Of a stretch of DNA of 12,499 nt, positions 6,376-12,499 are shown in pieces. Made by a program: the position numbers and the translations under genes. The DNA is from Clostridia bacterium (GTDB lineage Bacteria > Bacillota > Clostridia > TANB77 > UBA1234). The stretch lies in contig CAAEBC010000039.1 of NCBI GenBank assembly GCA_900753975.1, positions 1-12,499 of the forward strand, given 5' to 3'. The notes beneath the pieces are model-generated. The model was not told the origin of the DNA and searched no databases. It saw nothing but the letters and a program-made list of their open reading frames with translations. How positions within the stretch are numbered: position 1 is the first letter of the stretch; the number at the start of each line of letters is the position of its first letter.

Positions 6376-7023
6376 ATGGTCGATATCAAGAATGATTTTT
6401 TCCTTGTTGAGGCATCTAAATTATCACTTAAAGATACGTTTATGAATCATAAACCACAAGATGAATTTGAACGGAGACTATGGGATGATTTTTATTATGT
6501 GATTACTTCTAATATTAAAGATTTTTATTGTTCAAAAACTCCACCAGTTTTGTCAGATGTAGATGGTAAAATAATTGGTTTTGAAAACTCGAAGCAGAAA
6601 TATTATGCGTCATATCAGTTTTGGAATAAAGTAGCAAAAAAATTTTGTAAGGAGAAAAGAAGTCGTATTGGTTCTAGGTATGAACATAGTGCATATTTGG
6701 GTACAGTAATGAAGCAACTTATCAGCTGCGGAATGCCTGTTAATCAAGCTTGGAAATGGATTCATGATATAAGAGGACTATACTATTTTATAAAAGATTT
6801 TCCACAGTACCAAAGTATTGATATATCTTATTATGAAAATAGTGAAAAACTTTTAAGTGACGATAAAGGAATTATTGCTAAAATTAGAAATTCTATGCCA
6901 ATATGCATATTTGATAGAAAGTTTTTCTTTTTTAGTGATGAAACGGTTGAATATCATAAACTTTATGGTGGTTGGATTGGAGGATATAGTTATTGCGTTC
7001 CGTGGATTGTTTGTGATGCATAG
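6376..7023 (+). CDS. unrecognised 215-residue protein
   Basis: I do not recognise a family. The ribosome site GGGAGG (6363-6368) 7 nt before ATG 6376, the dedicated promoter and the downstream terminator all support a real gene. The product looks soluble: no signal peptide and no transmembrane helix. It is rich in Tyr, Phe, Trp, Lys and Asp. Aromatic clusters include KYYASYQFWNKVAKKF (about 75-90), AWKWIHDIRGLYYF (about 124-137) and a C-terminal GGWIGGYSYCVPW. Cysteines are scattered and do not form a metal-ribbon pattern. Base composition matches its neighbours, so recent transfer is not obvious. It lies between the sigK cluster and the efflux operon, with no functional link to either. Confidence 0.8.
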   Translation: MVDIKNDFFLVEASKLSLKDTFMNHKPQDEFERRLWDDFYYVITSNIKDFYCSKTPPVLSDVDGKIIGFENSKQKYYASYQFWNKVAKKFCKEKRSRIGSRYEHSAYLGTVMKQLISCGMPVNQAWKWIHDIRGLYYFIKDFPQYQSIDISYYENSEKLLSDDKGIIAKIRNSMPICIFDRKFFFFSDETVEYHKLYGGWIGGYSYCVPWIVCDA

Positions 7024-7068
7024 AACAAAAAACGATAATAAAGTAGAATATATTGTTTAATAGATAAA

Positions 7069-7100
7069 GAGCTGATAGGGTAACTATCGGCTCTTGTTTA
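7069..7100 (+). terminator. intrinsic terminator after the 6376 gene
   Basis: GAGCTGATAG (7069-7078) pairs with CTATCGGCTC (7084-7093) with one T-G wobble and a 5-nt loop; two A-T pairs extend the base. The tail is TTGTTTA, a modest T-run. It separates the hypothetical gene from the marR operon promoter about 80 nt downstream. The stretch 7101-7160 shows nothing else I can support. Confidence 0.75.
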
Positions 7101-7160
7101 GCTAATGTATTACTGAAAAATTAAGGATTTATATGATAAGTAGAATATGAAAATTTTGTA

Positions 7161-7195
7161 AATTATGTACAATTGCTTGACAGTTGTACATAATT
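7161..7195 (+). promoter_or_regulatory. candidate MarR operator over the marR-ABC promoter
   Basis: AATTATGTACAA (7161-7172) and TTGTACATAATT (7184-7195) form a perfect 12-bp inverted repeat with an 11-nt spacer. The -35 hexamer TTGACA (7177-7182) lies in the spacer, so a bound dimer would block RNA polymerase. The downstream gene encodes a MarR-type regulator, and this family commonly represses its own operon from such palindromes. That this protein binds this site is inferred. Confidence 0.7.
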
Positions 7196-7205
7196 TTTCT
7201 ATACT
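7177..7205 (+). promoter_or_regulatory. strong sigma-A promoter of the marR-ABC operon
   Basis: Consensus TTGACA (7177-7182) and TATACT (7200-7205) are 17 nt apart, the best promoter in the window. Transcription would start near 7212. Its strength fits a promoter kept off by a repressor bound at the surrounding inverted repeat. Confidence 0.85.
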
Positions 7206-7215
7206 ATCATAGTGC

Positions 7216-7232
7216 GCTATATAGCTAGCTAT
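7216..7232. promoter_or_regulatory. overlapping palindromes in the marR leader
   Basis: Two perfect palindromes overlap just after the expected transcription start: GCTATATAGC (7216-7225) and ATAGCTAGCTAT (7221-7232). They lie immediately before the ribosome site and could be a second operator half or an RNA hairpin. They do not resemble the TGTACA-based operator upstream, so any link to the MarR protein is open. Confidence 0.35.
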
Positions 7233-7249
7233 GAAAGAAGGTGGAAGTT

Positions 7250-7687
7250 GTGATAAATTGTCTTTTAGGTAATCTGATCAAACATTTGAATAAGATGTTT
7301 GATCAGCAAATTAATGAAAATATGATATCTGTTAATGTCACACGTTCGCAGATGGAAGTTTTAGTTTATACATATATAAAAAATAAAAATGGAATTGAAG
7401 TTAATCAAGTTGATTTAGAAAAAGATTTAAATCTTAAAAACCCAACTGTCACAGGACTAATTTCTAGGCTTGAGAAAAAGGGATATATGAAAAGAGAAAA
7501 GAGTAGTAAGGGTCCTAACTATAAAAGTGTTTTAATTACTGATGAAGGAATTAGGATAATTGAAGAGGGAAAGAGGATTACTGATAATGTTGAAAAAGAA
7601 ATGTTTTCGGTATTAGATAAAGACGAGAAAAAGGAATTGACAAGATTACTGCAAAAAGTTATTGATAGTAGAAATTTAAAGAATTAA
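7250..7687 (+). CDS. MarR family transcriptional regulator
   Basis: A 145-residue winged helix-turn-helix repressor, normal length for MarR. The DNA-binding core runs over about residues 45-105: QVDLEKDLNLKNPTVTGLISRLEKKGY forms the helix-turn-helix and the following KREKSSKGPNYKSVLIT forms the wing. Flanking N- and C-terminal helices would make the dimer interface. The start chosen is GTG 7250, preceded by AAGGTGG (7238-7244); GTG 7241 is possible but would overlap that ribosome site. It is followed after 40 nt by an ABC exporter pair, so it probably controls drug or toxic-compound efflux and its own expression. The ligand is not readable from sequence. The gene start has moderate certainty, the family high certainty. 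Confidence 0.9.
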   Translation: MINCLLGNLIKHLNKMFDQQINENMISVNVTRSQMEVLVYTYIKNKNGIEVNQVDLEKDLNLKNPTVTGLISRLEKKGYMKREKSSKGPNYKSVLITDEGIRIIEEGKRITDNVEKEMFSVLDKDEKKELTRLLQKVIDSRNLKN

Positions 7688-7727
7688 AGTATAGACGATT
7701 GTAAAAATTAAGATGGAGGATAAAACA

Positions 7728-9473
7728 ATGATAAAAAAATTAAGTAAATTTATAGGCGAATACAAATTACCTACAATTCTTACACCTGTTCTAATTGCTT
7801 TGGAAGTTGTGATGGAAGTTTTAATTCCTTTAATCATGGCAGATTTGATAGATAAAGGTGTCTATGCAGGCGAGATGAGTGAAGTATATAAACTTGGCAT
7901 AGAACTTGTTGGCGCAGCACTTTTGTCACTTTTCTTTGGTGCGACAAATGGTTTTACTGCAGCAAAAGCTTCAGCTGGATTTGCAAAAAATTTGAGAAAA
8001 GAACTATATAATAAAGTTCAAAGTTTTTCTTTTGCAAATATAGATAAATTTTCAACAGCAAGTTTAGTAACTCGTTTGACTACTGACGTAACAAACGTAC
8101 AACAAGCATTTCAAATGCTAATTAGAATAACAGTTAGAGCACCACTTATGTTTGCAATTTCGTTAATCGCTGCAATAAACATAAGTGCAAAACTTTCTAT
8201 GATATATTTAGTTGTAATTCCGCTTCTAGGTGCAGGAATAGCATTTATAATTTTAAAAACTTATCCTATCATGCAAAAAACTTTTAAAATATATGATAAG
8301 TTAAATAATGTTGTAGAAGAAAACGTAAGTGCAATAAGAGTTGTGAAGTCTTTTGTACTTGAAGATGAAGAAAAAAATAAATTTAATACAGTTTCAAATA
8401 CAATTCATGGCAATTTTGTAAAGGCTGAAAAGATGATTGCTTTCATGTCACCAATAATGCAAACAGCTATGTATGGTACTACACTTGTTGTTTGTTGGTT
8501 AGGTGCCAAAATTATTGTAAGCTCTGGAATGACAGAGTTTACAACTGGTGAACTTATGACACTTATGACGTATTCTATTCAAATTTTATCAAGTTTGCTT
8601 ATGGTTGCAATGATTACTCTTATGCTTACAACAGCGAAAGCATCAGCAGAGAGAATTGTAGAAGTTTTAGATGAAGTGCCAGATATAAAAAATCCCAAAA
8701 AGCCTATTACTAAAGTAAAAGATGGAAGTATAGAATTTAATAATGTATCTTTCAGCTATGTAAATGATAAAGATAAAGAGTGTTTAAAAGATATTAACCT
8801 AAAGATTAAATCAGGCGAAGTTATAGGCATTATAGGTGGCACAGGTAGTGGTAAATCTTCACTTGTAAATCTAATTCCAAGACTTTATGATGCAACGGAA
8901 GGCATAGTTAAAGTTGGTGGAAAAAATGTTAAAGAGTATGATATCGAAACTTTAAGAAATGAAGTTTCTTGCGTATTACAAAAAAATATTTTGTTTAGTG
9001 GAACTGTTAGCGAAAATATTCGTTGGGGAGATGAAAATGCAAGTGATGAAGAAGTTGAAAGAGTATGCAAACTTGCACAAGCAGATGATTTCGTAAAAGC
9101 GTTTCCAGATGGATATAACACGCATATTGAACAAGGTGGTACAAACGTATCTGGTGGTCAAAAGCAAAGACTTTGTATTGCAAGAGCTCTTTTGAAAAAG
9201 CCAAAAATATTAATTTTAGATGACTCAACAAGTGCTGTTGATACTAAAACAGATGCTCTTATAAGAAAAGCTTTTAAAGAGGAAATTCCTGATACTACTA
9301 AGATAATTATTGCTCAAAGAGTAAATTCGGTTCAAGATGCAGACAAGATTATTGTTATGGATGGTGGTAAAGTTAGTGGATTTGGAACACACGAAGAATT
9401 ACTAAAAACAAATGAAATTTATAGAGAAGTTTACGAATTACAAACGAAAGGAAGTGATAGTGATGGCAAATAA
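7728..9473 (+). CDS. heterodimeric ABC exporter subunit with degenerate ATP site (BmrC/TM287-like)
   Basis: A 581-residue half-transporter: six membrane helices over about residues 15-310, then a nucleotide-binding domain. Walker A is GGTGSGKSS (about 369-377) and the signature is VSGGQ (474-478). Walker B ends LDD (497-499), so Asp499 replaces the catalytic Glu, and the switch His is Gln530 (IIAQR). These changes are typical of one subunit of heterodimeric exporters and do not indicate a dead gene: its intact signature completes the active site of its partner. The start is ATG 7728 because GGAGG (7715-7719) is 8 nt upstream; ATG 7713 overlaps that ribosome site. The gene overlaps the next by 11 nt, indicating coupled translation. 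The substrate is unknown; drugs or lipids are usual for this group. Confidence 0.93.
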   Translation: MIKKLSKFIGEYKLPTILTPVLIALEVVMEVLIPLIMADLIDKGVYAGEMSEVYKLGIELVGAALLSLFFGATNGFTAAKASAGFAKNLRKELYNKVQSFSFANIDKFSTASLVTRLTTDVTNVQQAFQMLIRITVRAPLMFAISLIAAINISAKLSMIYLVVIPLLGAGIAFIILKTYPIMQKTFKIYDKLNNVVEENVSAIRVVKSFVLEDEEKNKFNTVSNTIHGNFVKAEKMIAFMSPIMQTAMYGTTLVVCWLGAKIIVSSGMTEFTTGELMTLMTYSIQILSSLLMVAMITLMLTTAKASAERIVEVLDEVPDIKNPKKPITKVKDGSIEFNNVSFSYVNDKDKECLKDINLKIKSGEVIGIIGGTGSGKSSLVNLIPRLYDATEGIVKVGGKNVKEYDIETLRNEVSCVLQKNILFSGTVSENIRWGDENASDEEVERVCKLAQADDFVKAFPDGYNTHIEQGGTNVSGGQKQRLCIARALLKKPKILILDDSTSAVDTKTDALIRKAFKEEIPDTTKIIIAQRVNSVQDADKIIVMDGGKVSGFGTHEELLKTNEIYREVYELQTKGSDSDGK

Positions 9474-11400
9474 ATCAGAGTCTAAACCAATGATGAAAGG
9501 CCCAGCAGGAAGGCATTCTGCTATGTTCGGACCAAAACCTAAAATAGAAAAAGGAACATTTAAAAGATTGTTTTCGTATATAACAAAACAATATAAAGTT
9601 CAATTTACTTTTGTAGTAATTTGTATTGTTATAAGTTCTATAACAAGTGTATTAGGATTAGTTTCTTTAAAGACTCTAATTGATGAGTATATAACTCCAC
9701 TTATTGGCACAGAGAATCCGGATTTCACAGGACTTGTAAGTTTCGTTGCAAAGATTGGAATTTTGTTTGGAATAGGAATTGTTACCACTTATGTTTATAA
9801 CAGACTTATGGCGATTATAGCTCAAAGTGTACTTCGTGATATTAGAAATGAAATGTTTGATAAAATGCAATCACTTCCTATAAAGTATTTTGATACACAT
9901 ACTCATGGAGAAGTAATGAGCTATTATACTAACGATACAGATGCTTTAAGACAAATGATTTCTCAATCATTACCAAATCTTATTTCATCTAGTGTTACAA
10001 TAGTTTCAACAGTAATTTCTATGATTGCTTTAAGCCCGATATTATCATTATTTACATTTGCTTTTTCTGCATTTACTATTTTGGTAACAAAAACAATAGC
10101 TAGCAAAAGCTCGAAATTTTTCATAAGTCAACAAAATTCTCTTGCAGCAGTAAATGGATATGTAGAAGAAATGATAAATGGTCAGAAAGTAATAAAAGTA
10201 TTTACTCATGAAGATAAGACAATAGAAGAATTTAATGAGTTAAATGAAAAACTTAATTCGGATATGTATAATGCAAATAGATTTGCAAACTCACTTATGC
10301 CAATCGCCGCAAATCTAGGAAATTTGCAATATGTTTCAGTTGCTGTTGTTGGAAGTTTGATAGCACTTTCATCAGGTAATCCAACAGCTATGGTTGGAAC
10401 TTTAGTTTCTTTCTTAAACTTAACTAAAAGCTTTAGCCAACCAATAACGCAAGTAATGAATCAATTTAACTCAATAATCATGGCTTTAGCGGCTGCAGGT
10501 AGAATATTTAACATGATGGATGAAAAACCAGAGCTTGATGAAGGATATGTTACTTTAGTTAATGCTGAAATAAATGAAAAAGGTGAAATTAAAGAAGTTG
10601 ATAGTTATACAGGCAAATGGGCTTGGAAATATCTACATCATGATGGAAAACTTGAGTATATTGAATTAAGAGGATATATCGAATTAAAAGATGTTGACTT
10701 TGGCTATGAGCCAGAAAAGACTATATTACATGATGTTAGTCTATATGCAAAACCAGGTCAAAAGATAGCATTTGTTGGTGCAACTGGTGCTGGTAAAACT
10801 ACAATTACTAACTTAATAAACCGTTTCTACGAAATTGAAAAAGGAAAGATTTATTATGATGGAATAGACATTACAAAAATTAAGAAAGATGATTTAAGAC
10901 ATTCTCTTGGAATGGTGCTTCAAGATACTAACTTATTTACTGGAACTATAAAGGAAAATATTAAATACGGAAAAGCAGATGCAACAGATGAGGAAGTTAT
11001 AGAGGCAGCAAAACTTGCAAATGCACATGACTTTATAGAGCGACTTCCAAATGGATATGATACGATGCTTACTGAAAATGGAGCACAGTTATCTCAAGGT
11101 CAAAGACAGCTTCTTTCAATAGCACGTGCTGCTATAAATAATCCACCTGTTATGATTCTAGATGAAGCCACATCAAGTATAGATACGAGAACTGAAAAGA
11201 TTGTACAAGATGGCATGGATAAGCTTATGAATGGTAGAACTGTGTTTGTTATAGCACACAGATTGTCTACTGTAAGAAATGCAAAGGCAATCATTGTTTT
11301 AGAGCATGGAAAGATTATTGAAAGAGGAGAGCATGATTTCTTAATCGAACAAAAAGGTCAGTATTATCAATTATATACTGGGGCGTTTGAGCTTGAATAA
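9463..11400 (+). CDS. heterodimeric ABC exporter subunit with canonical ATP site (BmrD/TM288-like)
   Basis: A 645-residue partner subunit. A cytoplasmic N-terminal extension (about 40 residues, with KGPAGRHSAMFGPKPK) precedes six membrane helices. A linker of about 60 residues between membrane and nucleotide domains (near 355-415, with TGKWAWKYLHHDGK) is characteristic of this Firmicutes subfamily. Walker A is GATGAGKTT (439-447), the signature is the divergent LSQGQ (543-547), Walker B ends LDE (566-568, catalytic Glu568), and the switch histidine is His599. The divergent signature faces the degenerate site of the first subunit, completing a classical asymmetric pair. ATG 9463 lies inside the end of the upstream gene, with AGGA (9449-9452) before it; an in-frame ATG at 9412 lacks a ribosome site. 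Element copy 2 begins right after the stop codon. Confidence 0.93.
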   Translation: MANKSESKPMMKGPAGRHSAMFGPKPKIEKGTFKRLFSYITKQYKVQFTFVVICIVISSITSVLGLVSLKTLIDEYITPLIGTENPDFTGLVSFVAKIGILFGIGIVTTYVYNRLMAIIAQSVLRDIRNEMFDKMQSLPIKYFDTHTHGEVMSYYTNDTDALRQMISQSLPNLISSSVTIVSTVISMIALSPILSLFTFAFSAFTILVTKTIASKSSKFFISQQNSLAAVNGYVEEMINGQKVIKVFTHEDKTIEEFNELNEKLNSDMYNANRFANSLMPIAANLGNLQYVSVAVVGSLIALSSGNPTAMVGTLVSFLNLTKSFSQPITQVMNQFNSIIMALAAAGRIFNMMDEKPELDEGYVTLVNAEINEKGEIKEVDSYTGKWAWKYLHHDGKLEYIELRGYIELKDVDFGYEPEKTILHDVSLYAKPGQKIAFVGATGAGKTTITNLINRFYEIEKGKIYYDGIDITKIKKDDLRHSLGMVLQDTNLFTGTIKENIKYGKADATDEEVIEAAKLANAHDFIERLPNGYDTMLTENGAQLSQGQRQLLSIARAAINNPPVMILDEATSSIDTRTEKIVQDGMDKLMNGRTVFVIAHRLSTVRNAKAIIVLEHGKIIERGEHDFLIEQKGQYYQLYTGAFELE

Positions 11401-11403
11401 AAG

Positions 11404-11560
11404 TTTTGCAGTTTAGAATTAAAAAGGTGGTAAGGTCTGATAAAACTTTTATCCGCAAGGTTTGTCAAGGTAGTATGGCTGGCGCCATCTCCACCTTGAC
11501 AGAAATTGCTACTAAAAGTATTATCAGACCTTACCACCTTTTTAATTCTAAACTGTAAAA
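11404..11560. repeat. structured inverted-repeat element, copy 2
   Basis: A 40-bp inverted repeat (11404-11443 with 11521-11560; the inner 35 bp are perfect, then one G-T wobble and four more pairs) starts 3 nt after the ABC stop codon. It encloses a 77-nt core (11444-11520) that is close to the core of copy 1. CC-GCAA-GG is at 11453-11460. The middle stem TTTGTCAAGGT (11461-11471) pairs with 11493-11503 with one wobble, and the apical stem is ATGGC/GCCAT (11475-11479 with 11484-11488). The apical stem has a G-C pair where copy 1 has T-A. TTATC is repeated at 11449-11453 and 11521-11525. AAAAAGGTGG/CCACCTTTTT in the arms could let it end ABC transcription on either strand. Same orientation as copy 1. 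Confidence 0.85.
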
Positions 11561-11596
11561 GAAAATGTTGTCAATAACCAATGAAAAGTTCGCCCT

Positions 11597-11655
11597 AAAT
11601 AAAGCAAAATAATCAGTGAATTGTTCACCCCATTAGATAATATTTTGCTTTATTT
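11597..11655. repeat. 15-bp inverted repeat with an inner hairpin, possible two-way terminator
   Basis: AAATAAAGCAAAATA (11597-11611) is perfectly complementary to TATTTTGCTTTATTT (11641-11655). Inside lies a small hairpin GTGAA/TTCAC (11616-11620 with 11624-11628, loop TTG). The stem is AT-rich and the T-tail is interrupted, so as a terminator it would be weak. It is unrelated in sequence to the element just upstream. With that element and the promoter below it accounts for most of the gene-free gap 11401-11759. Confidence 0.6.
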
Positions 11656-11694
11656 CTCTGTTTTGAGAAAAATATTAAAATTGTGTTACAAGTA

Positions 11695-11724
11695 TTGTAA
11701 ATGTGTTTTGAGCAATGGTATACT
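11695..11724 (+). promoter_or_regulatory. promoter with extended -10 for the prepilin-like gene
   Basis: TATACT (11719-11724) is preceded by TGG, an extended -10, and TTGTAA (11695-11700) lies 18 nt upstream as a partial -35 box. The transcript leader would be about 29 nt, carrying the ribosome site AAGGA (11745-11749). Confidence 0.6.
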
Positions 11725-11759
11725 TTTTATAAGATATGGTATGGAAGGAATGAGTGCAA

Positions 11760-12499
11760 ATGAAAAAGCAAAAACAAGGTATTTCGCTAATAAGTTTGAT
11801 TATTACGATTATAGTAATAATTATATTAGCGGCGATAGTAATTTTTAGCGGAATGGGGACGCCGGAAAAGGCGCAGTTATCTGCGGTTATAAGTGATATA
11901 GATAATGTACAGACTGCTGTGGACCAAGCGTATTATGGGTTTTATACTGAAAAGTCTGTAGCAGGAGAGGTTTGGACTAAGAGTCAATTTTATGAGGCTG
12001 TTGCGACAGGTGAGACTAATAGAGATAATTTAACAGGTACAGGAATAGTGCCAATAAGTAAAGATGGAATGGTAAAAATGACACTTCCTAATTACGAGGG
12101 AAGAAGTTGGGGAGTGGCAGTCGAAGATATAGATGACCATACGCAAGTCGGTAGTGTAGTGCTATGCCCAGGCTTTGAATCAAACGGAAAAATATATTCT
12201 ACATTACTAGATGTACAAAATAATGGAAGAGATACACAATTAACAGATGGAATACAAAGTAGTATGACCGTTACTAATGTAAAGGTAACTACAGATACAG
12301 CAGGAACTGTCGATGCTGGAACAAGTGTAACAGACGGAACTACTTTATATATAAACTTTGATGCAAGTGAAAATGGAACACCAGTAACAGTAACACCAAG
12401 CTTGCCTTATGCAGTAACAACAAATGGAGATTATGAATTTACATTAACAAATGCAAGTGGAAAAACGAAGACACATAAGGTTAGTGTAACAAATTATAA
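11760..12499 (+). CDS. prepilin-like protein with Ig-like C-terminal region, cut by the window end
   Basis: An open frame of 246 complete codons running past the right edge without a stop. The N-terminus is a short basic leader MKKQKQG, then ISLISLIITIIVIIIL, the pattern of a type IV prepilin cut after Gly7 by a prepilin peptidase, with the hydrophobic helix as the assembly stalk. The usual Glu at position +5 of the mature protein is Ser12. The middle part is a soluble globular region with one Cys (LCPGF). Near the edge, DASENGTPVTVTP and TTNGDYEFTLTNASGKTKT resemble bacterial Ig-like or surface-protein repeats. ATG 11760 has AAGGA 10 nt upstream. GCG, ACG and CCG codons cluster near its start, unlike the neighbours. 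It is likely surface-exposed or part of a pseudopilus; partner genes would lie beyond the window. Confidence 0.82.
   Translation, partial: MKKQKQGISLISLIITIIVIIILAAIVIFSGMGTPEKAQLSAVISDIDNVQTAVDQAYYGFYTEKSVAGEVWTKSQFYEAVATGETNRDNLTGTGIVPISKDGMVKMTLPNYEGRSWGVAVEDIDDHTQVGSVVLCPGFESNGKIYSTLLDVQNNGRDTQLTDGIQSSMTVTNVKVTTDTAGTVDAGTSVTDGTTLYINFDASENGTPVTVTPSLPYAVTTNGDYEFTLTNASGKTKTHKVSVTNY

Noticed and set aside
6857..7060. Overlapping + strand ORF at the end of the 6376 gene, possible frameshifted continuation
   Set aside because: Its predicted protein shows no coherent domain and the in-frame stop at 7021-7023 is followed by a proper terminator.
7713..7727. Earlier ATG start for the first ABC subunit
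   Set aside because: The ATG itself overlaps the GGAGG used by ATG 7728.
9412..9462. Earlier ATG start for the second ABC subunit
   Set aside because: It would overlap the upstream gene by 62 nt and has no ribosome site; ATG 9463 has AGGA at 9449-9452 and matches the usual N-terminus.
7728..9473. First ABC subunit as an inactivated pseudogene because of Asp499 and Gln530
   Set aside because: These substitutions are the normal pattern in one half of heterodimeric exporters, and the partner has the complementary pattern.
1680..11560. The two structured elements as ends of a composite transposon
   Set aside because: They are direct copies with different arms and enclose ordinary housekeeping, sporulation and efflux genes, with no transposase between them.
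11621..11848. 75-codon + strand ORF across the prepilin start
   Set aside because: It is out of frame with the clear prepilin N-terminus, starts inside the 11597-11655 inverted repeat and has no ribosome site.

Overview
The window is AT-rich, with strong AAGGAGG-type ribosome sites and near-consensus sigma-A promoters. It carries a sporulation sigma factor of the SigK family with its membrane pro-sequence, a DUF368/PopT-type transporter and a Firmicutes-type heterodimeric ABC exporter. Together these point to a low-GC, probably spore-forming Clostridia-like Firmicute. The lineage is inferred from gene content; no rRNA or other marker is present.

Layout, all genes on the + strand. (1) 1-136: a hairpin-rich left edge ending in an intrinsic terminator. 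(2) 250-1497: a YdjI-like SPFH protein with two C-terminal zinc ribbons, followed by its own terminator. (3) 1680-1842: a large structured inverted-repeat element, copy 1. (4) 1935-6289: a tightly packed run of mnmA (tRNA 2-thiolation), a DUF368/PopT transporter, tcdA (tRNA ct6A formation), sigK and a patatin-like hydrolase. A sigma-A promoter precedes mnmA, and a SigK-type promoter consensus lies just before sigK. (5) 6376-7023: an unrecognised 215-residue protein with its own promoter and a terminator. (6) 7161-11400: a MarR-family regulator followed by the two halves of a heterodimeric ABC exporter. A perfect 12-bp inverted repeat brackets the -35 box, so the set looks like a self-regulated efflux operon. 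(7) 11404-11560: copy 2 of the structured element, then another inverted repeat. (8) 11760 to the right edge: a prepilin-like protein with an Ig-like C-terminal part, open at the window end.

The strongest unexplained signal is the pair of structured elements at 1680-1842 and 11404-11560. Their central ~78 nt are nearly the same sequence. Their long outer arms differ at 9 of the innermost 28 positions, and every difference is matched on the opposite arm so pairing stays perfect; an inner stem shows one more compensated pair. A short TTATC direct repeat bounds the core. The element is either a conserved structured RNA or a small palindromic mobile element inserted in a hairpin.

A second point of interest is the sigK leader. 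A SigK-consensus promoter lies inside a stem-loop that could hide the sigK ribosome site in read-through transcripts but not in transcripts starting at that promoter.
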